Shown piece by piece: positions 1 to 6,828 of a DNA stretch of 64,000 bases; position 1 is the first letter of the stretch; each line of letters starts with the position of its first letter. Made by a program: the position numbers and the translations under genes. Origin of the DNA: Micropruina sp. (GTDB taxonomy: Bacteria; Actinomycetota; Actinomycetes; Propionibacteriales; Propionibacteriaceae); NCBI GenBank assembly GCA_016711105.1, contig JADJTO010000006.1, positions 1 through 64,000 on the forward strand, written 5' to 3'. A model generated the notes under the pieces. That model saw only the letters and a list, made by a program, of their open reading frames with translations. It did no database searches and had not been told where the DNA came from.

Positions 1-792
1 CCTGGGCCCAGTGGAACGACACCCTTCCCGGCTTCGTGCAGATCGATCTGGTCGGCCATGAAGGCGGCGATAACAACGGCGCCTTCCACTACAGCCTGGA
101 CGCCACCGACGTCGCCACCGGCTGGACCGAAACCATCACGGTGCGCTCCAAGGGCGAACGGATCGTCGCGACCGCTCTGGAGCAACTCCAAATCCGGTTC
201 CCGTTCCACGCCGGCATCCACTCCGACAACGGCTCGGAGTTCATCAACCACCACCTGACCCGCTGGTGCGCCGCACGCCAGATCAGCTTCAGCCGCGGCC
301 GCGCCAGCCACTCCAACGACCAAGCCCACATCGAGCAGAAGAACTGGTCCGTCGTCCGACGCAACGTCGGCTACCGCTACGACACCGCCCACGAACTGGC
401 CCTACTGAACCAGCTCTGGCCCCTGGTCTCCCTCCAGGTGAACCTATTCCTGCCCCAGCAACGCCTCATCTCCAACACCCGCAACGGCGCCAAAGTCAGC
501 AAACTGCACGACACCGCCACCACCCCCCTGGACCGGCTCCTCACCCACCACACCGACCTGCTCGACCCCGACACAGCACGACTCCAGACCCCTGCACCAC
601 GACACCGACCTCGAAGACCTCAAACACCGCATCGCTGACATCCAGGGCAACCTGACCGAACTCGCCCGCCGCCGCGGCCAGATCACCCGCCGCGCCAAGA
701 CCAACAACATCTACCTCAGCCGCACCAAAATGACCGTCACCAAGCGGGCATCTTCAGATGAGGCAACGACCCGTCCCACGCGGGCATCTTGA
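1..792 (+). pseudogene. DDE integrase-type IS transposase, 5' end outside window, frameshifted
   Basis: The reading frame enters from outside the window (open from base 3) and encodes a retroviral-integrase-fold catalytic domain. A DDE triad is visible: Asp in VQIDLVGH, Asp in HSDNGSEF and Glu in HIEQKNW. After about base 588 the open frame turns into Pro/Arg-rich nonsense and stops at 636-638. The frame of base 601 instead continues as a charged helical tail (DLEDLKHRIADIQGNLTEL) to a stop at 790-792. A one-base indel in the ACCCC run near 586-591 therefore splits the gene. The family is probably IS481/ISNCY-like, but the IS name cannot be set without the missing 5' end. Either an inactive copy or a sequence error. 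Confidence 0.75.
744..790. repeat. 11-base direct repeat at the 3' end of the DDE transposase
   Basis: GCGGGCATCTT occurs at 744-754 and again at 780-790, the second copy ending in the restored-frame stop codon. It may belong to the right end of the insertion sequence. The left end is not in the window, so terminal inverted repeats cannot be matched. Confidence 0.35.
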
Positions 793-1090
793 CGTGAGCA
801 TCCCCGCGCGCCGAGGCGCGCTTTCGTGACCCCGGGAAGATGCTCCAAGGCCAACTCACTGTTGGCGTGCGGGGACGAGTGACCGACTATGGGAGTGGAG
901 CGGGGGCCGTGACACCACGGCCGTTGTTGCCTTGGAGCCGTCGAGCCCGAATGTGAGCCTGGTCGGGCGGGACCATCACAGGGATTCGTGAAATGTTGCC
1001 ATCGAGCACGAGTGTCAGACTCCACCAGTTGCCCAGTCCTGCCCGTTACGGCCACCGCTCCTCCACCACGATGAACGAAGGAGCCAACCG
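793..1090 (+). ncRNA. Non-coding left end of IS110 element, candidate bridge RNA region
   Basis: This 298-base gap has no convincing ORF and lies directly upstream of an IS110 transposase. That is where IS110-group elements are known to encode the bridge RNA that pairs with target and donor DNA. Two perfect hairpins are visible: a 7-bp stem with a 2-base loop at 806-821, and a 7-bp stem with a 4-base loop at 905-922. Position and structure are seen. The bridge RNA function is inferred from the family, and its exact ends cannot be set here. Confidence 0.4.
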
Positions 1091-2239
1091 ATGGAAGTCG
1101 TCCACGAACGCTGCGCCGGGATGGACATCTCCAAGCGCGACGCCAAGGTCTGTGTCCGCACACCTGGGGCTCGGGCGGGGACCTACCGCAAACAACTCAG
1201 CGTCCACGGCGCGATGCGTCGCGATATCACCGCGCTGGGTGATCACCTGGTCGCCGAGCACGTCACGCTGGTGGTGATGGAAGCGACCGGTGATTACTGG
1301 AAGCCGTTCTACTACGGCCTGGAAGACCGGCTGGATCTGATGTTGGTCAACGCCCGTCACGCCAAGAACCTGCCCGGCCGAAAGACCGACATATCGGACG
1401 CTCAGTGGCTCACCGAGCTCGCCGCGCACGGGTTGGTCCGCGGGTCGTTCATTCCGCCCTGGCCTATCCGCAAACTCCGGGACCTGACCCGACAGCGCAC
1501 CCTGCTCACCGCGCAAAGAACGCGGGAGATCCAGCGGTTGGAGAAGCTGATCGAGTCCACCGGGATCAAATACACCTCGATCACCACCCGCACCCTCGGC
1601 GTGTCGGGCCGGGAGTTCCTCGAAGCGCTGGTCGCCGGTGAACACAGCCCGGTGGCCCTGGCCACCCTTGCCCGTGGCCGGCTGCGGAACAAAACAGATG
1701 ATCTCCGGGTCGCGCTGGAGGGTGACTTCACCAGCCATCATGGCGCGTTGGTCCGGATGGGTCTGGACCGCATCGACCTACTCAACCAGCACATCGCCAC
1801 GCTGACCCGCCTGACTGAGGCGCTCCTGGCCGAGCATGGCCTCGGCTGGGCGAGGGACCTCCTGGCAAGCATCCCCGGGATCAGCACCACGGGAGCGGAA
1901 AACATTCTTGCCGAAACCGGTGCCGACATGACCGCCTTCGAAACCGCTGCACATCTTGCATCCTGGGCGGGGGTTTGCCCCGGGCAACATGAATCCGCGG
2001 GTCGTTCCGGACACAGTCACGCACGGCCCGGGAACCCCCACCTCAAGGGCACCCTCGGCATCGCCGCCATGGCCGCCGCACGCACCAACGGGTCCTTCTT
2101 CCAGAACCGCTACCGCAAACTCGCCGCCCGCCGAGGCCCCAACCGAGCTCTGGTCGCCATCCAACACTCCCTACTCACCGCAATCTGGCACATCCTTACC
2201 AACCACGAGCCATATCGAGAGCACCGAACCGCAGCCTGA
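1091..2239 (+). CDS. IS110 family transposase
   Basis: A 382-residue DEDD transposase of normal length for IS110. The N-terminal RuvC-like domain shows GMDISK (first Asp), MEATGDYW (Glu) and TDISDAQWL (Asp pair). The C-terminal Transposase_20 domain shows SWAGVCPG followed by HESAG, which carries the family's conserved Ser. The start ATG follows GAAGGAG. The frame is intact, so this copy could be active. IS110 elements lack the terminal inverted repeats and target duplications of ordinary DDE elements, and none were seen. The element sits between a broken transposase and yajQ and may have cut yajQ off from its original upstream neighbour. Confidence 0.93.
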   Translation: MEVVHERCAGMDISKRDAKVCVRTPGARAGTYRKQLSVHGAMRRDITALGDHLVAEHVTLVVMEATGDYWKPFYYGLEDRLDLMLVNARHAKNLPGRKTDISDAQWLTELAAHGLVRGSFIPPWPIRKLRDLTRQRTLLTAQRTREIQRLEKLIESTGIKYTSITTRTLGVSGREFLEALVAGEHSPVALATLARGRLRNKTDDLRVALEGDFTSHHGALVRMGLDRIDLLNQHIATLTRLTEALLAEHGLGWARDLLASIPGISTTGAENILAETGADMTAFETAAHLASWAGVCPGQHESAGRSGHSHARPGNPHLKGTLGIAAMAAARTNGSFFQNRYRKLAARRGPNRALVAIQHSLLTAIWHILTNHEPYREHRTAA

Positions 2240-2366
2240 CCTACGAACCACTGCCGGCCGCCAACGCGCGGCCACCGCTGGAACCTGCCCACTCACCAAC
2301 GCATCTTCGTGTCAGGCAACAGGAATCCGGCGATCCAGGCAGAATGGGTGCCGACAAGGAGGAAAC

Positions 2367-2858
2367 ATGGCAGGAGACAGTTCGTTCGACGTGGTCAGCA
2401 AGGTGGACCGACAGGAGGTCGACAACGCGCTGAACATGGCGGCCAAGGAAGTTCGCAATCGCTTCGACTTCCGGGGCACCGACGCCGCGATCGCGTGGTC
2501 CGGCGAGACCATCGAGATGGAGGCCAACGGCGAGGAGCGGGTCAAGGCCATCCTCGACGTGCTGCGCAGCATGCTTGCGCGGCGCAAGATCGACCTCAAA
2601 GCGCTGGAGGCCGGCGAGCCGCGGCTGAGTGGCAAGCTGTGGAAGATTTCGGCGTCGATGCAGCAGGGCATCAGCACCGAGAACGCCAAGAAGATCGCCA
2701 AACTGATCCGCGACGAGGGCCCCAAGGGCGTTCGCACCCAGGTGCAGGGCGACGAGCTACGCGTGTTCAGCAAGAAGCGCGATGACCTGCAGACGGTGCA
2801 GAACATGATCAAGTCTGCGGAGTACGAGTTCGCGGTCCAGTTCGACAACTACCGCTGA
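2367..2858 (+). CDS. yajQ: YajQ/DUF520 family nucleotide-binding protein
   Basis: A 163-residue protein of full length for the YajQ family. Members have two ferredoxin-like domains and bind nucleotides; some bind cyclic di-GMP. Visible family features are the N-terminal DNALNMAAKEVRNRFDFRG stretch and the C-terminal VQFDNYR end. ATG 2367 is chosen because AAGGAGG lies 6 bases upstream and the protein begins at the family's usual position. The open frame extends further upstream to 1956, but that part overlaps the IS110 gene out of frame and is not coding. The 127 bases between the IS110 stop and this start hold no gene. Confidence 0.93.
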   Translation: MAGDSSFDVVSKVDRQEVDNALNMAAKEVRNRFDFRGTDAAIAWSGETIEMEANGEERVKAILDVLRSMLARRKIDLKALEAGEPRLSGKLWKISASMQQGISTENAKKIAKLIRDEGPKGVRTQVQGDELRVFSKKRDDLQTVQNMIKSAEYEFAVQFDNYR

Positions 2859-2891
2859 GGGGTACGGCTGCGGGGCGCCGCCGGCTGGGCC

Positions 2892-2897
2892 TAAGCT
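2892..2897 (+). promoter_or_regulatory. -10 box TAAGCT, leaderless start of xthA
   Basis: TAAGCT lies 8 bases before the xthA ATG and no Shine-Dalgarno sequence sits between them. This fits leaderless transcription. No good -35 was seen. Confidence 0.45.
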
Positions 2898-2905
2898 GAC
2901 CGCTC

Positions 2906-3748
2906 ATGCGCGTCGCCTCGGTCAACGTCAACGGAATCCGGGCCTCGGTGCGCCGTGGCCTGGATGGCTGGCTGGCCGAGCGGGATTGCGCCTTGGTCGG
3001 CCTCCAGGAAGTGCGCTGCCCGATCGAGGAGCTCCCGCACCACGCCTGGCCCGACTACCACCTGAGCTACCACGCGGGCGATCGGGCGGGGCGCAATGGC
3101 GTGGGCATCCTCAGCCGGGACCGGCCTTCGGCCGTCCGGTACGGCTTCGGCCATCGCACCTTCGACAGCGAGGGCCGCTACCTGGAGATCGACGTTGAGG
3201 TTGACGGCCTCGGGTTGACCGTGGGTTCGGTGTACCTGCCCAAAGGTGCCGCATGGCTCGGCCCGGACGCTGACCCGGACGCTCAGCGGCGCAAGCTGCG
3301 GTTCATGGCCTCCTTCAGCGCCCACCTCACCCGGGCTCGTCGAGCAGCGATCAGAGCCGGGCGCGAGTTCATCGTGATGGGTGACTTCAACATCGCCCAC
3401 ACCCCGTTGGATCTGACCAACTGGAGGGCCAACCAGCGCAACCCCGGCTTTCTGCCCGAAGAGCGGGAATGGTTCGGACGGCTGCTCTCGCCCCGAACGC
3501 TGATCGATGTCGTCCGCTCGTTGCAGCCCACCACCCCTGGACCGAACAGTTGGTGGACCTGGCGCGGTCAGGCGTTCACCAACGACACCGGTTGGCGGAT
3601 CGACTACCAACTGGCCACTCCGGGGTTGGCCCGGCTGGCCGGCTCGGGCGGCACCGATCGGGAGGCGGACTATGACTCCCGGATGAGCGACCACTCCCCC
3701 GTCGTCGTCGACTATGCGACAGCGGCTCAGCCTGCGGTGGGCGAGTGA
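2906..3748 (+). CDS. xthA: Exodeoxyribonuclease III / AP endonuclease
   Basis: A 280-residue exonuclease-endonuclease-phosphatase fold enzyme, near the usual 260-280 length. It is expected to cut DNA at abasic sites and trim 3' ends in base-excision repair. The fold's landmarks are present in order: SVNVNGIRAS (Asn of the active site), LQEVR (metal-binding Glu), NGVGILSR, MGDFNIAH (catalytic Asp-Asn) and the C-terminal SDHSPV (Asp-His). The last 22 bases overlap the 3' end of the convergent mannosyltransferase gene. Confidence 0.95.
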   Translation: MRVASVNVNGIRASVRRGLDGWLAERDCALVGLQEVRCPIEELPHHAWPDYHLSYHAGDRAGRNGVGILSRDRPSAVRYGFGHRTFDSEGRYLEIDVEVDGLGLTVGSVYLPKGAAWLGPDADPDAQRRKLRFMASFSAHLTRARRAAIRAGREFIVMGDFNIAHTPLDLTNWRANQRNPGFLPEEREWFGRLLSPRTLIDVVRSLQPTTPGPNSWWTWRGQAFTNDTGWRIDYQLATPGLARLAGSGGTDREADYDSRMSDHSPVVVDYATAAQPAVGE

Positions 3749-5229
3749 GCCTCACGCAGGGTGCGTCGACGGTCCATCACATGACGCACCACCATGGTGG
3801 TGACCAGAGCGAGGGCACCCAGCCCTAGACCGATCCCGGTGTCGTTGCGGTAGGCCAGGTTTCCCGCGGCATATCCCAGCAGCACCGCGGTCACGATTAC
3901 CGCGACCCGAGTCACCCGCTCGGAAGGCTTGGTCAGCGGCAGCAGCGCGCCACCCCAGAGCAGGTACCAACTGTGCAGCGCCGGACCCCCGATGGCCACG
4001 GCGAGGTAGGACCAGGAGAGAAAGGCCACCGGACGCTTTCGGGCGAGCGTCACCGCCAACCATCCCACCACCAGCGCTGAGGCCACCACGCCGGTGACCA
4101 GCAAGCCACCGGCAATCCTCGACCCGAGGGCGGGTTGGCCGAACTGGACGAACAGCAGCCGGATCCCTTCACCGACCAGCGACATCGGGGCCAGCGTGAC
4201 CACGCGTCCGGGCACGTCCAGGGCATTGATCCACCCGAAATTGAGCCCGGTGGCCACCGAGATCGCAGCAAACGTGGCGATGGCTACCCCCGCGCTGACC
4301 AGTGCTCGACCCACTGCGGGCAGAAGTTGCCGGTGATGCCACCCCCACGGACGACCGACCAGGGCCACGGTGTAGGCGGCCAGAAAAGCGGGCTGCTTCA
4401 CCGCGGCCGCGACCCCCACCAAGATGGCCGACTGCCAGAACTGCCCGTGCAGCGCCAGCCAGATGGCTAGCACGATCAAACCCATCATCAACGCGTCGTT
4501 GTGCGCGCCACCGACGAAGTCGATGATCAGCAGCGGATTGATGGTGGTGAACCAGGCCGCCACCTGCGGGTCGACCTTGATTCGGTGCGCGATCCGGGGC
4601 AGGAGGTAGACGATCATGGCCACCCCGAGCAGGGCGGGCAGCCGCATCATCACCGCGGAGTAGTAGGGATTCAACCCTGCCGCCAGCACCAGAAGGTGAG
4701 ACAACTGGAGGCTGAGCGGGCCGTACGGCGCCGGGGTGTATCGCCAGACGTAGGCGACCTGGTCGGCGAAAGCCCCCGGCAGCACGCTGACCGAGGTCTC
4801 GTAGGGGTTCAAACCGTTATGCAGCAGCCAGCCCTGCGCCGCGTAAGAGTAGGCATCGTGGCTGAAGATGGGCGGCGCCAGAAGCAGCGGCAGACTCCAG
4901 ATCAGGCAGATCGGCCAGTGCTTGACCTCGTGATACAACGTCGGGCGAAGCTTGAACCAGGCGTCGATCAGGAGCGCGACCGCGGCGATCACCAGAGCGG
5001 TCCCGACCAGTTTGGCCGGCCAGACGTCCAGGCTCAGAGCCCGGATCGGTTCCCACCAGGGGCTGTTCTGCGGCAGGTAGGCCGGGGTCAACGAACCGAC
5101 GTGGAGCAGGCTGGTCGCGATGAAGCCTTGCTTGACCGGCCCAAGCTTCCAGGCATGCCCGACGTCGTAGCCGTAGCGACGTAATCGCTCCGGCCGCGCG
5201 AATCGGAACCGTGTGCCCGAATGCCCCAC
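3727..5229 (-). CDS. mptB: MptB-like alpha-1,6-mannosyltransferase (GT-C, polyprenol-phosphate-mannose dependent)
   Basis: A 500-residue integral membrane protein with about 11-13 hydrophobic segments. It matches the MptB/MptA type of GT-C glycosyltransferases, which extend the mannan core of lipomannan-type glycolipids in Actinobacteria using polyprenyl-phosphate mannose on the outer face of the membrane. The first large loop contains FSHDAYSYAAQG and then PAPYGPL, typical of this family; a later loop has GGAHNDALMMG. The acceptor in this organism cannot be read from sequence. A possible -10 (TAGGCT on the minus strand, plus-strand 5262-5267) lies about 33 bases upstream of the start. The 3' end overlaps xthA tail-to-tail. 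Confidence 0.82.
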   Translation of the reverse strand: MGHSGTRFRFARPERLRRYGYDVGHAWKLGPVKQGFIATSLLHVGSLTPAYLPQNSPWWEPIRALSLDVWPAKLVGTALVIAAVALLIDAWFKLRPTLYHEVKHWPICLIWSLPLLLAPPIFSHDAYSYAAQGWLLHNGLNPYETSVSVLPGAFADQVAYVWRYTPAPYGPLSLQLSHLLVLAAGLNPYYSAVMMRLPALLGVAMIVYLLPRIAHRIKVDPQVAAWFTTINPLLIIDFVGGAHNDALMMGLIVLAIWLALHGQFWQSAILVGVAAAVKQPAFLAAYTVALVGRPWGWHHRQLLPAVGRALVSAGVAIATFAAISVATGLNFGWINALDVPGRVVTLAPMSLVGEGIRLLFVQFGQPALGSRIAGGLLVTGVVASALVVGWLAVTLARKRPVAFLSWSYLAVAIGGPALHSWYLLWGGALLPLTKPSERVTRVAVIVTAVLLGYAAGNLAYRNDTGIGLGLGALALVTTMVVRHVMDRRRTLREAHSPTAG

Positions 5230-5315
5230 GCGATCGCCCTTCAGCCGAGAGGTGTGACGCCTAGCCTATTCGAGTGCATCGCCCCTGACCCCCCTGAGCC
5301 CTCGGCGGACGATGT

Positions 5316-5321
5316 TAGGGT
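5316..5321 (+). promoter_or_regulatory. -10 box TAGGGT, leaderless start of the NuoB-like gene
   Basis: TAGGGT ends 6 bases before ATG 5328 and no ribosome-binding site intervenes. It would drive the three overlapping complex-I-like genes from one leaderless transcript. Confidence 0.45.
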
Positions 5322-5327
5322 CTCGGC

Positions 5328-5702
5328 ATGGCCTACTGGGACTGGTTCGGGGACGGCAGAGTCGCCGTGGCCGATATCGGCTTGGCCTGCTGCGTGGTGG
5401 AGTTCGAGGCCGCGAGCCTTGGTCGGACGCGGGTGGCCGAGCCACCGCCCGAGGCGACGATTGCGATCGTCGTTGCCGGCACCGTGACCGACGCCGTGGC
5501 TCCGCTCGTCCGTGACATTGTGGCCAACCAACCGCGACCCCCGGTGGTGATCTCCTTCAGCGCCTGCGCGTGCGCCGGCGGGCCCTATTGGGACTCCTCG
5601 GTGGTGACCAAGGGGGTGGATCAACTCCTGGAGGTTGACCATTACATCCCTGGGTGCCCTCCCCCACCCGGATCCCTGCACGCGGTGCTGGAGGGGCTGT
5701 GA
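5328..5702 (+). CDS. Orphan NuoB-like iron-sulfur subunit
   Basis: A 124-residue protein resembling NuoB/HycG-type subunits but shorter than the 185-residue NuoB of this window's nuo operon. The four expected ligands of the N2-type [4Fe-4S] cluster are present: Cys21-Cys22 in LACCVVE, Cys80 in SACACAGG and Cys110 in PGCPPPPG. An extra Cys82 sits next to the third ligand. It heads a cassette with NuoC-like and NuoI-like genes joined by 4-base overlaps, with no NuoD or membrane subunits nearby. The role is unknown. It may feed electrons into complex I or belong to a ferredoxin-linked complex. Confidence 0.8.
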   Translation: MAYWDWFGDGRVAVADIGLACCVVEFEAASLGRTRVAEPPPEATIAIVVAGTVTDAVAPLVRDIVANQPRPPVVISFSACACAGGPYWDSSVVTKGVDQLLEVDHYIPGCPPPPGSLHAVLEGL

Positions 5703-6247
5703 CTGATCAGCTTCGCCTGGTTGACGCCGCGGACTGGGTTGCCGCCATCGACCAGGCGCGACGTCAGGGTCATGTCCATTTCGACTGGTTGGGCGCGGTC
5801 GATGAGATCGGACGAAGCGAGGAGTTCCGGGTCGTCTGCCGCTTGCTGACCGCTGAGCTGGACGGGCTTCGGCTGCAAACCGGCATCCCTCGGGACGCCG
5901 CGGTGCTGAGTTCGATCGGAGCCGTCTTTCCGGGAGCGCTCTGGCAGGAGCGGGAGGCGGCCGAAATGCTCGGGATCGAGTTCACCGGGGGCGATCCACG
6001 GCGACTGCTCCTCTCACCGACCTACCTCGGTCACCCGCTCCGCAAGGACGACATCCTGGGCGCCCGGGTCACCCGGCCGTGGCCCGGTAGTAAAGAGCCT
6101 GGTGAGACGTCGGCCGCGGGACGGCGCCGGATGGTCCCACCGGGCGTGCCCGATCCCGAGATCTGGGGAGCGCGACACGGCGAGCCGGCGACCGCCGATG
6201 AGGTGGCTCGCTCGGCCGTGGGCGGTCGCGTCCGCCGACGCTCGTGA
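5699..6247 (+). CDS. Orphan NuoC-like subunit
   Basis: A 182-residue protein resembling the 30-kDa NuoC subunit. The core WQEREAAEMLGIEF matches the family's ERE-x-(Y/D)-M-x-G-(I/V)-x-F signature, followed by RRLLL and HPLRKDD. GTG 5699 is chosen because it overlaps the preceding stop (GTGA), indicating translational coupling. The open frame extends upstream to 5654 inside the NuoB-like gene, which is unlikely to be used. The C-terminal 40 residues are Arg/Pro/Gly-rich and not conserved. NuoC normally scaffolds NuoD in the quinone module, and no second NuoD is present. Confidence 0.78.
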   Translation: MTDQLRLVDAADWVAAIDQARRQGHVHFDWLGAVDEIGRSEEFRVVCRLLTAELDGLRLQTGIPRDAAVLSSIGAVFPGALWQEREAAEMLGIEFTGGDPRRLLLSPTYLGHPLRKDDILGARVTRPWPGSKEPGETSAAGRRRMVPPGVPDPEIWGARHGEPATADEVARSAVGGRVRRRS

Positions 6248-6552
6248 GCGGGCCACAGCCCTCCGATCGCCCGGTTGGCCACGGGTCAATCCGGCTGATC
6301 GAGGCGTCGTGCACCTCGTGCATGATCTGCGCCCAGAGTGCCCCCACCTGGTGCATCGGCATCGACGCCCACCCAGAGCCGATCCCCGACCTCCCTCCGA
6401 CCGCTCGCCAACGCACTCACAACGTGCTGGACAGCTTCACCATCGACTGGTCGCTCTGTCTCTATTGCGGGATCTGCATCGAGGAGTGCCCGTTCGACGC
6501 CCTCGAATGGGCGGAGCCCACTCCCCGGCCAGCGAGACCGCCGGCGGGTTGA
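6244..6552 (+). CDS. Orphan NuoI-like ferredoxin with an incomplete first cluster motif
   Basis: A 102-residue protein with two 4Fe-4S motifs. The second is complete: Cys72, 75, 78 and 82 in CLYCGICIEECP. The first has Cys23, 26 and 29 in CTSCMICA, but the fourth ligand position (residue 33, expected in a CxxxCP context) is Ala. At DNA level, 6334-6345 would read with the normal Cys-Pro if one G were restored and one C removed from the C run. Two compensating indels may thus be hiding an intact motif. The GTG start overlaps the NuoC-like stop by 4 bases. Likely an electron-transfer subunit of the same orphan complex. Confidence 0.8.
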   Translation: MSGPQPSDRPVGHGSIRLIEASCTSCMICAQSAPTWCIGIDAHPEPIPDLPPTARQRTHNVLDSFTIDWSLCLYCGICIEECPFDALEWAEPTPRPARPPAG

Positions 6553-6641
6553 TTCAGCAGTTCGTGCACCCGACCGAGATCTAGGTACTACGTATTCAAG
6601 GCCGATCGTCCTTTTCTGACGCGTTCAGGGCAGGCGTGTAG

Positions 6642-6647
6642 TAGCTT
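6642..6647 (+). promoter_or_regulatory. -10 box TAGCTT for the cysteine leader and sulfur operon
   Basis: TAGCTT ends 7 bases before the leader-peptide ATG 6655 with no ribosome-binding site between them. This predicts a leaderless short ORF at the 5' end of the sulfur-assimilation mRNA. Confidence 0.5.
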
Positions 6648-6654
6648 TTGCCGC

Positions 6655-6741
6655 ATGTTCGCCGCAGTTTCCTCCCTGATCGTGACCTGGGTTCACGCCG
6701 GACCTTCGCGCGCGCCGAACCGCCTGATGTGTTGCGCCTGA
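6655..6741 (+). CDS. Cysteine-responsive leader peptide (28 residues, tandem Cys codons)
   Basis: The short ORF encodes 28 residues ending Leu-Met-Cys-Cys-Ala; the tandem Cys codons are at 6730-6735, just before the stop. It lies 87 bases upstream of sulfite reductase, the first gene of a cysteine-supply operon, and appears leaderless. In mycobacteria, leaderless short ORFs with consecutive Cys codons are known to act as cysteine-responsive attenuators of sulfur operons. The sequence and layout here fit that type. Scarce Cys-tRNA would stall the ribosome at 6730-6735 and change mRNA folding ahead of sirA. Too short for ordinary gene calling, so easily missed. Confidence 0.7.
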   Translation: MFAAVSSLIVTWVHAGPSRAPNRLMCCA

Positions 6742-6828
6742 GCGCGTACCCGTACACCCGGGTTCGCTGAACCCGGCGCCGATGCAGCGGCTGGGCAAGG
6801 CGGGCCACCCAGTCACTGTGAGGAATCC
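6716..6828 (+). promoter_or_regulatory. Candidate attenuator structure between the Cys leader and sirA
   Basis: A perfect 8-bp stem with a 3-base loop lies at 6758-6776. Its 5' arm bases 6761-6766 (GGTTCG) can alternatively pair with CGAACC at 6716-6721 inside the leader ORF, upstream of the Cys codons. A ribosome stalled at the Cys codons would cover 6716-6721 and free the 8-bp stem. The sirA Shine-Dalgarno GAGGAA (6820-6825) is also complementary to TTCCTC at 6669-6674 in the leader. Which structure permits expression cannot be decided by eye. There is no U-tract after the stem, so a translational mechanism is more likely than termination. Confidence 0.45.

Noticed and set aside
2240..2366. 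tRNA gene or target-site duplication next to IS110
   Set aside because: No cloverleaf, CCA end or repeat flanking the element could be found.
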